Shown here piece by piece: positions 22,561-32,658 of a stretch of 64,000 nucleotides of DNA. How positions within the stretch are numbered: position 1 is the stretch's first letter; each line of letters opens with the position of its first letter. The notes under the pieces are model-generated. The model searched no databases. It was not told where the DNA came from and saw only the letters and a program-made list of their open reading frames with translations. Location: contig JAYKYS010000011.1 of the NCBI GenBank assembly GCA_036924285.1, forward strand, positions 496,001 to 560,000, in the 5' to 3' direction. Position numbers and translations under genes: made by a program. The stretch is from Asterella californica (Eukaryota; Streptophyta; Marchantiopsida; Marchantiales; Aytoniaceae).

Positions 22561-23346
22561 GTGATGTTTTGTTCTTCTGCGACAGTGAGCAGCTACTGGA
22601 GACATAATTTACAGTACTTGGTGGACTGCTTGGAAACTAATATGTGTTGCTCTCATCTGTTACTGAAGGTTTCGGTCTTAGCATATGCAGAAAGTGGATT
22701 CAAGACATATGACGGATGCGACAGATGCAGCAAAAAGTTATGTGGGTTGTTTTGTTCGAGATGTAAAAGTGAGCGCCTGTCGTCGATAAAATGTTTCAGA
22801 TTACAGCTTCTGGTAGCGGATGAAAGTGCCAACGCGTGGGCCGTAGCATGGGAAGCTGGGAGAGATTTTCTAGGCATAAGTGCTTCGGCTTATAGTCAAG
22901 CGGAATTACGCGAAGATGACAATGTTTTGATGGACCGGATCGTTGGTCAGCATTGGTACTATCATTTCACCATTGTGACAAGTAAAGTTGTTGGAGGAAA
23001 ATATATTCGGATCGACCAAGCACAACCCTGTGGAAAACGGCAGTTATTCGGTGTTTCTTCGTCTCTTCCAGATTCAGAAAGGCGAATGTCTACTACTCGA
23101 ATAGTCATTCCTACCCGGTGTGTTATACCCGGGTCGAGCACAAGCACCACACCGGAGCCGGACATCAACTTTCGTGGAGAAGAGACACATCAATTACCTG
23201 CAGAAGAGAGACGGGGACGGGGAGATAAAGTAGCGAATTCTCATGATTATAAGAGTGGTTTTTTTGTGGGGTTTTCAGTGGGATGTATGGCCGTGTTATT
23301 ATCGATGGTTATGTTTGCTCTTGCTATATTGAAGTGGTGGCGGTGA
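22561..23346 (+). CDS. RPA1 C-terminal OB-fold protein with C-terminal membrane anchor
   Basis: A 261-codon intact frame. Residues 32-155 follow the RPA70 C-terminal (Rep_fac-A_C) pattern: a strand, a zinc ribbon with C53-x2-C56 and C65-x2-C68, then KCFRLQLLVADES, WAVAWEAGRDFLGISASAY and a final strand HWYYHFTIVTSK. In replication protein A this fold binds single-stranded DNA. Residues 160-230 are polar and Ser/Thr/Pro-rich. Residues 233-257 form a hydrophobic helix (FFVGFSVGCMAVLLSMVMFA) with a short basic tail, consistent with tail anchoring. An ssDNA-binding domain joined to a membrane anchor is odd. The start is uncertain because the first ATG overlaps a 29-bp tandem repeat that could hide a splice site. 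The frame has no internal stop although its neighbours are decaying. Confidence 0.65.
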   Translation: MMFCSSATVSSYWRHNLQYLVDCLETNMCCSHLLLKVSVLAYAESGFKTYDGCDRCSKKLCGLFCSRCKSERLSSIKCFRLQLLVADESANAWAVAWEAGRDFLGISASAYSQAELREDDNVLMDRIVGQHWYYHFTIVTSKVVGGKYIRIDQAQPCGKRQLFGVSSSLPDSERRMSTTRIVIPTRCVIPGSSTSTTPEPDINFRGEETHQLPAEERRGRGDKVANSHDYKSGFFVGFSVGCMAVLLSMVMFALAILKWWR

Positions 23347-23524
23347 CCGTTCGTGATGGACTGTAATATGCGTTACACATACAGTCAAATTGTATCGTTA
23401 CATTTTGAATGAATAGATGGCAGTCTTCTCGTATACACACTTCTTCGTCTATTGTGTATATTCTGGGTCATGTTATCTCCCTCTAGTGTTTACCGAAACT
23501 ATAGAAATGAATCTAAAACGAGTG

Positions 23525-24140
23525 AGAGCTTGGAGCAGCGCACTCAGTGCGCCAAATGGTCGGTCGCACTGAGCGCATCTAGTCGCGTGCGACCGACTAT
23601 TTGGTCAAGTCGTGTAGTGTCGCAGTGCAACAAGTGTTTCGTCGCACTGAGCCCTCATTGCGATATACTGTCGCACTGTACTCAGTGCGCAGTGCGACTG
23701 CCTTTACAATATTTCGCACTGTGCTCAGTGCGATACATTGCGCTCGACAAGAGTGTAGTGTCTCAGTGCGACTTGTGTTTCGTCGCACTGAGCTCTCAGT
23801 GCGATATACTGTTGGTCGCACTGTACTCAGTGCGCAGTGCGACTGCCTTGCTTTACAATATTTTGCACTGTGCTCAGTGCGATACATTGCGCGCGACAAG
23901 TGTAATGACAAGTGTAGTGTCTCAGTGCGACTTGTGTTTCGTCGCACTGAGCTCTCAATGCGATATACTGTCGGTCGCACTGTACTCAGTGCGCAGTGCG
24001 ACTGCTTTTACAATATTTCGCACTGAGCTCAGTGCGATACATTGACGGTCGCATTGAGCTGTTGGGTTGTAGGCTAAGTGCGACCAGTGATAGATTCGCC
24101 TCTCAATGCGATCCTGGACCGGTCGCACTGAGCGAGCGAG
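23525..24140. repeat. Palindromic CTCAGTGCGAC array 1
   Basis: This is a dense run of the half-site GTCGCACTGAG and its complement CTCAGTGCGAC, often paired head to head (for example CGCACTGAGCTCTCAGTGCGA). It also contains larger near-identical units of about 170 bp (one around 23750-23910, another around 23920-24050). It lies between the 3' ends of the convergent RPA-like and phosphatase-like genes. Open frames across it on both strands are repeat artefacts. Confidence 0.9.
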
Positions 24141-24291
24141 GTTAACTGCGTAAGGGTACTTTGAGGTGTTGGGGTGGGGAGGAGAGCTTTAGTAAAAACA
24201 TAGTTAACCAAATGATAAAAGAACCCACTTTATTAACTTCTTCCAATTTTTCCCTACATAGATTAACCATATCAGAAAACAACACACTTTA

Positions 24292-25393
24292 TTAAATTGA
24301 TTTCAGTTTCTTCATAAATTCAGTCGCTTGAACGGTAGTGCAAGAACGCCAAATCACGTTGCAGTCCTCTTCTGACATAGCGCCCCAGTAATTCTTCAGA
24401 GTAGGATAAGGATCTCTACCAAAAACCTGTCTATACTTGACAGCAACATAACCTGGGGTATCTTGGGTGCTGTTTGCCCATGATTTCAACCATGGGTAGA
24501 GTACATTCATGAGATAATCATCTCTGTCCATGTCACCTAACTCAGGCATGAAAGGAGGGGGATGGATTGCGTTGTATGGATGATTAGTACTATTCTTCTC
24601 AGGAGAATCATCTATCAACAACACATCTCGTGTACACAAGTTAAACGCGAACAGTCGAGAAAAATCCTTCAGATACAAGTAATTACCACTAGCAGCTTCT
24701 CTGGTAGTCTTGAAACGACTACACATGGGTTGTGCGAAGATTCTACAGATCTGCATTATACAATAATGAGACAAGGTAAATAGAAATAAAGTGAAACAAA
24801 GTGAAGATATGTATAGTACGATTACAATTAACAGAAACAAAGTGGAAAGAAAATGGAAACATTGTGAAGATCTGTATCCTACAACCAAGAAACGGAAGTA
24901 TAATTTTAATAGCAATGAGTTTGTTTGCAGTTACCTGGCCTGAAGCGATCTCTGTAGGCAAGTACTTTTTGGTCTCCATGGATCGAAGGAAGGCGTTGCA
25001 GTTGTGAAGAGTTTTGGATGTCCATATCAGCACTTGAAAATCCTGACAGCATATCTCCATGAACTCTTTAACTCCTTTTCGTGCCACATAGAATAAATCC
25101 TTTTTGGCACTCTGAACTTGGTAACCTCTCTCTTTAGCTCCTTGAAGCTCTAAGTCATTACGTCCTGTTCTTATCAACAAACCGTTCAGATCTAGAATAA
25201 GTGTCTTCCTTCTGATCACACTAGGATCTGTCAATCTGGGATAGAAGAGTTTAGAAGAACGAAGGCGAGTGACATCGTTCTTTAACCTCTCCAACTCCTC
25301 ATCCTGTAGTTGTATGCGGTCGTACATGTCTTGTTCTCTCTGGCTCGCTTCTGTTATACGGAGGTTTAAACTTTCTTCTTCTTCTCTTTTCAT
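24292..25393 (-). CDS. FCP/NIF-type HAD phosphatase-like protein, DLNGL variant
   Basis: Two exons (25393-24935 and 24750-24292) join in phase at GCCAG|GTAACT and ATGCAG|ATCTG to give 305 residues. Residues 1-48 are a charged coiled coil. From residue 64 comes a NIF/FCP1-like HAD domain: motif I LILDLNGLLIRT (nucleophile D68; the usual second Asp is N70), motif II VLIWTSKT, and motif III LLIDDSPEKN (D200, D201). HAD phosphatases of this group dephosphorylate proteins such as the RNA polymerase II CTD. The Asn at the acid/base position predicts weak or altered catalysis, but plants have a family with this DLNGL signature, so it is probably ancestral and not damage. An in-frame stop nine bases upstream supports the start. 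The gene is intact and probably captured from the host. Confidence 0.75.
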
Positions 25394-25544
25394 CGCAAGT
25401 CAAACATCTAAATCTTCCTCCTCCCTTCTCTTGTTCAAAAGAGTCTCTGATTCCCCTACATGGCATGGATGTAGAAAGTTTAGAAGAAAAAATTATATCA
25501 ATGCGATGTACAAAGTTTAGACTAATAAAGGCCTCAATGCGTCA

Positions 25545-25945
25545 GTGTGTACTGGTCGCACTGAGCGCGCGAGGTTAACGCGGCGCACAGTGCGACGAGA
25601 GCCCCGTCGCACTGTGCGCGCGAGCTTAACGCGTAGTGCTATGGCCGCGCGCTCAGTGCGACAAGAACACAGTCGCACTGAGCGCGAGTCCGCAGTCTTG
25701 CTTGCTAGCAAGACTGCTCAGTGCGACAGTGTTCCAGTCGCACTGAGCGCGAGTCCGCGGTCTTGCTAGCAAGACTGCTCAGTGCGACAGGAACATTGTC
25801 ACACTGAGCGCGAGTCCGACTGTCTTGCTCAGTGCGACAGGGACACAGTCGCACACAAAAATCTTCAGTGCGACGTGCGATTATTGTCGCACTGCGCACT
25901 TGATCTTAAGGCCGCGCTCAGTGCGACCTCATGCCCTTCGCACTG
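25545..25945. repeat. Palindromic CTCAGTGCGAC array 2
   Basis: I count about 15 half-sites in 400 bp (GTCGCACTGAGCGCGAG and GCTCAGTGCGAC alternating), separated by short spacers such as AAGACTG and CTTGCTAGC. It lies between the phosphatase-like gene start and the end of the unknown gene to its right. Confidence 0.9.
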
Positions 25946-25996
25946 TGCTATCATCTATGACCTATGACCGATGTACAACATCACCAAACAAGGATT

Positions 25997-27152
25997 TCAC
26001 TGAACTCTACACACTTCAACAAGGATTTCAGTGAACACTACACACTTCACTGAAGCAAGAGATATGAAAGAAATTTACATAGATAGCCAAAGTAACTCAG
26101 AGAAGCACATAATACATACACAAATAACCAGAAAACACAACCAAATAATACACAAAGATACCCTAAACATAGATAGCCGAAGTAACTCAAAGGAGAAAAT
26201 AGACTTACCTCTATCATCGTGGACGTGGCCAACACCAAGCTCATCCACCATTGGATTGGGAGTACTCTCTTGTACTTCGTGCGAAATGGAGAATACTAAC
26301 GCCTCCTCTGTCAAGATATCCAAGTGTCGCATGAGATGGGTTAAAGCCATCCCACAGAAAGTCTCTACGGAGACTCCTTTCCTCTGTTCTCGTATGTGCT
26401 TCTGCAGATGTAACACTTCTGCCTCCAGATTCTCGAACATGAATAAGGACCAATCATAATCCTTTTCTTCTCCTTCCACTTTAGATTTGACGTACAAAGC
26501 AAGTTGACCTGTAACAGCTTTAGGCCTTCTTCTCGCCAAGAGAACCGCATTCAAACACTGAAAAGCAGATCTCCATCCCTCGTATGCACATTCTCTTGCA
26601 AAGTATCTTTTCCCCACTTTATCATACTCAGGAAACCAATCGTCTATTCGAACATGTCTCACAAATGGGGATAAGATCACTGATCCTTCAGGAATAACAA
26701 AGGCTTCCCGGATTAAGTCAAGGGTCAACTTGAACTCTCTATCCCCAATTTTGGTCATTCGTGTTGCTGCATTATAGGATTGGATGAAAGCCATACAAAC
26801 TCCAATCTGACATAAACAAACATTACACATTACAATAAATAGAGTGTATAACGAACCATCACCCAATAAAAGGAAGCACATTACAATAAATAGAGTATAT
26901 AACCAACCATCACCCAATAAAAGGAAGCACTTTAAGTCAAGAAGGGACTAATGGTAGATTACTTACGTCAGGTCGAGGAAAGTCGAAGGAGAAAGCGATC
27001 AATAATCCCAACTTCTCTAGATCGTCCTCGTCTATTTCGCTCAAAGCTTGACTAATACTTTCTTTATCCATCCATTGCCAAATGATACGTCTCTCAACAT
27101 CGTGTTGAGAAGTAAACGTAATTAAGAAGGGTCCTTCTTCTCGCGGTGCCAT
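25997..27152 (-). CDS. Spliced cargo gene of unknown function
   Basis: I infer three exons: 27152-26967, 26806-26209 and 26049-25997. Junctions are CCTGAC|GTAAGT, TATGTCAG|ATTGG, AGAG|GTAAGT and GCTTCAG|TGAAG, all in phase, giving about 278 residues. The core reads CMAFIQSYNAATRMTKIGDR, DLIREAFVIPEGSVILSPF and HVRIDDWFPEYDKVGKRYFA. I do not recognise a family. It is globular in character, with mixed helices and few cysteines, and has no signal peptide or membrane segment. The start could be 18 bases further up (27170). The last exon falls in a 31-bp tandem duplication, so that end is the least certain. Array 2 lies downstream and array 3 upstream. Confidence 0.5.
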
Positions 27153-27299
27153 ACTTGCACCTCCTTGCACCTCGTTCCTTCACTGCGGGCTGGTTCGCCC
27201 CTAAACTCCTGGCTCCAAGAGATCACTCTGAAAATAAAGCGAGTATGTCAATTAATATAGGAATGAGAAAACGAGCCAAATATCGAAGAGAAAACAACA

Positions 27300-27432
27300 C
27301 GACGCACTCGCGCGTACAGTGCGACGGGGCTCTCGTCGCACTGTGCGTCGCGTTAACCTCGCGTGCTCAGTGCGACCAGTACACACTGACGCACTGAGAG
27401 TGCGACGAGAGCCCTCCGTCGCACTGTGCGCG
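27300..27432. repeat. Palindromic CAGTGCGAC array 3
   Basis: A short cluster of the same half-sites (ACAGTGCGACGGG, CTCGTCGCACTGTGCG, GCTCAGTGCGACC, GAGTGCGACGAG) lies immediately upstream of the unknown gene, where it could overlap the promoter. Confidence 0.85.
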
Positions 27433-27639
27433 GACCCGGTTACAGGCTTTTTCACTTCTAAACTTTGTACATCGCATTCATATAATATTTTCTAATGTCC
27501 GATAGAAGAGTAAAATTCAGAGTAACGAGAGAATCGCCAACAACATAAGGAATCGAAACTCCAAGTGGTCGACCAACAAGGAATGAAAACTCCAACTGAA
27601 GATCGCTAATACTCCAAGTGGTCGATCGGTAGTTGCCTC

Positions 27640-28300
27640 TGGGCGGAAGTGCGATCAGTGCGACTAGGCGGAAGTGCGAAACTAGTGCGGAAGCGCGACA
27701 GTGGGCGGAAGCGAGTTGTAGTGCGACGGTGAGGTTCAGTGCGAAGCTTGTGAACTAGCGGAACCAGTGCAAAGCTTTTGAACTAGTGCGACTGCGCGGA
27801 AGAGTGTTAAACAAGGAAGGGTTTAGATGCGGTGTAAATCGCGATCAGTGCGATGGTGGGTGAAAAACCTAATTTCAGAACTAAATAAGTGGTCGCACTG
27901 AGCCTAGACTTGTAGCCGCGGTCAATGCGACACGTAGCAGAAACTTAAAAAAGTACTCGAGAACTCAGTGCGATCATAGCGCTCAGTGCGATCGAGAACA
28001 TATCGCACTGAGCGCGCAGCGCTCGATGCAGTCGCACTGAGAGAACACTTGTCGCAGTGCACTCTCAGTGCGACAAGTATACTGGCGCACTGAGAGCTCA
28101 GTGCGACTAGTGTATAGTGTATAGTCGACCGGTGTATAGTCGCACTGAGCGACAAGTGTAGTCTTTAAAGACTTACCGCACTGCAGTCAGTGCGACCAGT
28201 GTATTGTCGCACTGCACTCAGTGCGATCAGTGTATAGTCGCACTACAGTTAGTGCAACCGCTGTATTGTCGCACTTAGCGACAAGTGTGGTATTTAGTGT
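27640..28300. repeat. Palindromic CAGTGCGAC array 4 with GCGGAAGTGCGA variant repeats
   Basis: The left part (27640-27800) is built of GGCGGAAGTGCGA/CAGTGCGAC variants. The right part (27890-28290) has paired half-sites around short loops, for example GTCGCACTGCACTCAGTGCGA near 28206-28226. It lies between the unknown gene and the 3' end of the transposase gene. Confidence 0.85.
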
Positions 28301-28723
28301 AATGTTTAGTTTTTAGTTCTTGTTCTAGTTAGTTTTTGAAATGTTTAGTTTATGAGTTTTTAGAGGTTCATATATCATCCACAAATTAAAGGAACAAATT
28401 AGAGTCACCCTCTAGGGAGTTGAACCCTGACAGGCCAAATCGACTTGGTCCGACAGGGTGTCCTGCACAGAACAAAACATATAACACAAAAGCCACAAGC
28501 AAAAAGATACGAAATTATCGCAAATACAATGAAGGACCACTAGATGCCCATGTATGTTGTTGTCCACGAGATCTAAGAACAGTTATACAATGACGAACTT
28601 TTCTCTCAAAAGGTTGAAACGCCTTGTCAAGTGACTTCAAAAAAAGAGGATTGTCATGTTCCCGACTGCAAAGAGTTCTAAGAAAATCTAGAATCTCTCA
28701 CATCGCTCGACCAGATTGAATCT

Positions 28724-31015
28724 TTATGTGTCTTCAGCTGCTCCTTCTTCAGATGCTCCTTGCTCCTGTACATAAACATCTTCTCCATCCTCTGTAAAAT
28801 CGAAGTGAGTAGGATGTCTTGACATTTCTTCATCTACATGGCTTGGTTCACACCATGGGTTCATATCATCCGGTACAACTTCTCTGTTGAAAAAGCTTTC
28901 CTGACTACTGAAAACATAAAATGGATAACTGCACCACCGGAATGTGGATGAAAACACGGGTTGTATCGTAGAGGTCTGAGCATAAGCTCTGACCAAATCC
29001 TTGCATAACAAGTACGGGCTATTTATAAATGAGTAACAAGAACATATCCATCTCTCCAGGTCTGTGAAATGAATACCCGGCACAGACACATCTTTACTCA
29101 AATATTTCCGCCAAGTGACACGAAACTGTTCCCACCAGCTAGGAAATAAACGTCCGTGAATGATTTGGTGTAAGGACACTTGCATATCTGCCATCAGATT
29201 TTCACAAATGATTAGCGTCAACTTATCTAAATGAGGACGGTTAAGAGCATATTTATAATCATGCTTCAATTTTCTCCAGTGACTCTCTACAATATTGGTA
29301 GTGCGTGACAAACAAAGGAGAGGCTTTGATGCTCTACTGAAAATTTCCCACTTGCCTGGACTGTGCCACTCTCGTCAGAGATATATCCACAAAGACAGCA
29401 GGTTAGAATTTTTACAGAATTCATAAATCTCACGAACAGCGGTACAATATAATACGTCAGAAGTAAAAAATTTACCTTCTGTTGATGGTATAAGTGAATG
29501 CAAGTTGAAATGTTTGCTAATCATATCAACCACAACCTTCCGTTGTTCAGCATTACACAATTGACCAACAACTTCCACGCTCTCTGAGAACCAATTTACA
29601 TCAATAAAAGAGAAAAATGTACTTACCTCCACAATGTTGTATGATCCAGTGGCTCTTCCTGTGCACATACATCGAACTTCGACAGCTGACTGAGCATGCT
29701 TCAAACAAAGCTGAATATACATGACAGTAAAAACCGATCGTAATGCTGATATCTGACCAATGTCTTTGTCTGTGAGTGCGAACACAGGACGTAGTCCTCT
29801 CTCTCTTAACTTCTCAAACCACATCGTAAGAACCTTCTTTCTATATTGTTCTGTGAGTGATATAGAACTCTTCTTCGCATCACCTTGTCTCAAGTAGAAC
29901 ATGTAGGATAGAGGCATACCAAAACCTCCGAAGTTTGCAGCAATAACAAACAACTCAAAACGCATAGAGTTAGTTTTAAAAGTACTGTCGATGATAATTT
30001 CTTTCACACTATCTATATGTTCAAAAAATGGGGTGCATATTGCAAAAGCAATGTATTCGTCTGTCTGTTCATACAACACCTCAACAAAACCTTTATCGGC
30101 TAAAGCTTCACTGCGTATCAACAAGGATGCAGACTTCACTTGATCATCTATATCACGCAAATACTGTCTGGACTGAACTTCAGCAATCCAAAAATTCACA
30201 TGTGCCCGAGTTATAGTCAAAGGACTAATTATCTCTTTTTCACATAATATACGGTATACCTCAGGCTTCCGGAGATTTAATCCAGATATAGACTCCAGAA
30301 ACGTGATAGCATCCGCAGGAAAACAATGAGCCTTATGCGTCGGCTTCTCATGTGAGAGCAAATGTTGACAAGTTAAATATATTAACTTTTGCTGCACGTC
30401 CACTGTTATTCGTAAAGTGCCATTGCACTCCGATCTATCAATCTTCCGTTTCTTTTCTGGTTGTCTTACCTGTGATGTGGATCCTTCACCTTTCTCTCTG
30501 AATTTGGTCCGGTCAGATCGTGAGGTACACCATAATGTCGCCCTTAAGATCGAACAGTCTTTCACAGAAACACGCGGGTTACGTACTTCTCAATAGTATC
30601 CAGAGGCTACCTCCATATTCGGAATGATGTTTGTCTTCAGCCAAGACGTGAAACACAGGGACAAGTTATCAGAGTTTAAAGTCTGCAACTCATGCATGCA
30701 ACTCTCCTCTGAAAGATGGACTTTCAGTCGGAAAAACACAAATCCGTCTTTGCTATCTTCATCTCCGAAGCACTCTTTCACAAAATCAATCATTTCTGAA
30801 TGATCACACTCCACAGTCACTATGAAAGCGTTATCATCATCAATCTCATTCTCCAAGCCAGCTTCGCATGCTGTACTAACAGCATGTTGTTTGTTGTAAC
30901 ACTGGTTACATTGTTTGAACACAGCTAAATCAAGAGGATTATGTCCTTTGCGAGCACGCGTGAATGCGCTGATTGACAATGTCTGATTGCATCGATTGAA
31001 ATAAACCATCTCCAT
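28724..31015 (-). pseudogene. MULE transposase with SWIM finger; two in-frame TGA codons
   Basis: One uninterrupted frame of 764 codons except for TGA at codons 142 and 547. The second copy at 34.5 kb has TGG (Trp) at both places. Features in order: an N-terminal Cys cluster (FNRC, QCNQC); a MULE catalytic core with EIIIDSTFKTN (first Asp, at about 29987-29989), FALTDKDIGQI (second Asp) and QLCLKHAQSAV (the C-x2-H hallmark); then a SWIM-type finger ICSCYSFINSPYLLCKD, whose last ligand is Asp where the second copy has His. It would cut and paste the element by binding the TIRs. G-to-A changes at two Trp codons suggest methylation-driven decay. It may be inactive, or recently silenced. Confidence 0.8.
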
Positions 31016-31137
31016 GATAAAGCAGACAACGAAGACTCAGCTTGCAGCTCTCTCTCTTCTCTGTCACCAAGCTCATTCAGCGTAATTCAGCGGAATTCAA
31101 TTCAGTAGCGAGGACGCCCGACAATAGCTTAGCTTGA

Positions 31138-31210
31138 CGAGTCGCAATGAGAACGCCTGAAGTCGCAGTGAGGACGACGCCTGGAGTCGCAGTGAGGACG
31201 CCTGGAGTCT
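31138..31210. repeat. Subterminal GTCGCAGTGAGGACGCCTG repeats
   Basis: Three direct copies of about 25 bp (AGTCGCAGTGAGGACG..CCTGGAGTC) lie between the transposase start and the right TIR. They resemble the CTCAGTGCGAC half-site family and may be related binding sites. Confidence 0.7.
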
Positions 31211-31369
31211 TCAATGCCGCCGTCACGGTATAATTATGGACAATGGATAAACAATCAACGGACAACAAACGGACGGAACGGCTGGGACTGCAATTCTAAA
31301 CTGTGAACGGCTGGGATTGCAGTTCAAAACTGACTGTAGTTCAGATCGCACAACTGTTCGAGGCTCGCA

Positions 31370-31510
31370 GTTGCAGTTCGAGCCTCGGTGACTGCGGTAA
31401 TCAGCGGGAATCCGGTTACATGCGACCACGAATCTGGGGCCGATCACTAATTAACTCGCACGTATAAGCCGAGACGTAATTAGCGCAACTGTGCCACAGC
31501 TGCGGGCTTG
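31370..31510 (-). repeat. MULE-B right TIR
   Basis: This is the inverted partner of 22005-22145. It ends CAGCTGCGGGCTTG. Confidence 0.9.
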
Positions 31511-31518
31511 GTCGAGCT
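31511..31518. repeat. Target-site duplication of MULE-B, right
   Basis: GTCGAGCT is identical to 21997-22004. Confidence 0.85.
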
Positions 31519-32658
31519 CAGCCGGCTCGTACAGTTTGTCCGTAGAGTAGGTTTTATAAAGTCAAAAAGGATATTCGAGAGGATGCGCATCCAAGACTGG
31601 ATTTCTGTCACTCCACTCCGGCAGTAAGTGACGAATGAAGGGATCAAGTCAACTGGCGGAGACTAGGCGGGCACCATGCCCGTTATGGAGCAGAAACCGA
31701 CCATGGTGAAGTAAACAGAACACCGACTCGAGTATCGTTTTCCCATATCTAAGCAAAGCACATCCCTATGACTCCTGTGCGCTCGAATGGGCCATGATCA
31801 GTCGTCAACCTTACGGACTCATCCATCCACATTTTCTGTTGAAACAGCAACGCTAATTGCTATTCGGTGGCCCGACTCGCCTCTGTAAATGTCAATGGCA
31901 CATAACGTTGCTTCCGAGATAGATTGCAGCTTTTATGGGGCGGACGACTATAACTCTCAGCGGTTCTTTTCCTGAGCATCAACATGTTCTCAGAGATACA
32001 CCAAAGAAAGGACATGATCGATGAGGTGCGCGCCGTGCGAGATGCAAATCGCGCAAGGGAAGTATCTCTGTCGGCAGCTTGCTTGTTTTTGTGCGGCCTG
32101 GCCGACTTTCGTGAACTGCACACTTTGAGGACTTTGATGGATGCCTCAACTGATACAACTGACGGAATGCACTGAATTTAATCTCAGAGTTGCGAGCTGT
32201 ACGTACGGGAGTTGAAGTCATCTTTTGTCTGTGAGTTTTCCACTTCTGGGCAGATATTTGGCGTGGTTACGTTACAATCCTTCCACAGCTGATCCCTCTG
32301 TTCGAAGACAGACTGGGCTGGTCGGCGAAAGGTACGGTAAGATTCCAACTTGTGGAAAATTGAAGCTCGCAAGGTCATTTGACTCCATGTCTATAAGCCG
32401 AATTCTTCGTACCCAAGTCTCCAGTTGGCCTCTCCGACGAGCTCACAGATCAACATTACCCGTTTTCACTATTTACGAACTTCGCAGTTACCAGATCGCA
32501 TGAAATGGGGTTATAATCCGGTAGTTTCGATAAAGTCTCAACAGTTCGAGCTGAGTACGTTTATTCGCACTCGAGGATCGACATCGGAAGGTGGTTCATT
32601 TTGCTCTGTCACGTCTGGATCCTGAAGGCTTCAGTACCCGTTGCTATAAACCTCTGCT

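Larger units (their letters stand above)
22005..31510. mobile_element. MULE-B: 9.5-kb cargo-carrying Mutator-like transposon
   Basis: 141-bp TIRs (22005-22145 and 31370-31510) with tips CAAGCCCGCAGCTG are flanked by a perfect 8-bp direct repeat GTCGAGCT. Inside, from left to right, are an RPA1-C/membrane-anchor gene (plus), a DLNGL phosphatase-like gene (minus), an unknown spliced gene (minus) and a MULE/SWIM transposase (minus). Arrays of CTCAGTGCGAC half-sites separate them. TIRs with an intact target duplication and a nearly full-length transposase suggest a fairly recent insertion. The element lies 31 bp from the end of MULE-A. Carrying three recognisable or plausible genes that are not transposase is unusual for an autonomous-type MULE. 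Confidence 0.85.

Noticed and set aside
23452..24045. Long overlapping frames on both strands over the CAGTGCGAC array (up to 197 codons)
   Set aside because: The proteins consist of the same repeated peptide in every frame. They follow from the palindromic repeat lacking stop codons and not from coding selection.
23525..28300. CRISPR-like or direct-repeat array
   Set aside because: Spacing is irregular, the repeats are palindromic and degenerate, and the context is a plant transposon.
28724..31015. Alternative genetic code or selenocysteine reading of TGA in the transposase
   Set aside because: The host genes use TGG normally, and the second copy has TGG at both sites. Deamination of methylated cytosine explains both TGAs more simply.
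22005..31510. A Helitron carrying an RPA gene
   Set aside because: The element has long TIRs, an 8-bp target duplication and a DDE/MULE transposase. There is no Rep/helicase and no 3' CTRR hairpin end, so it is a MULE.
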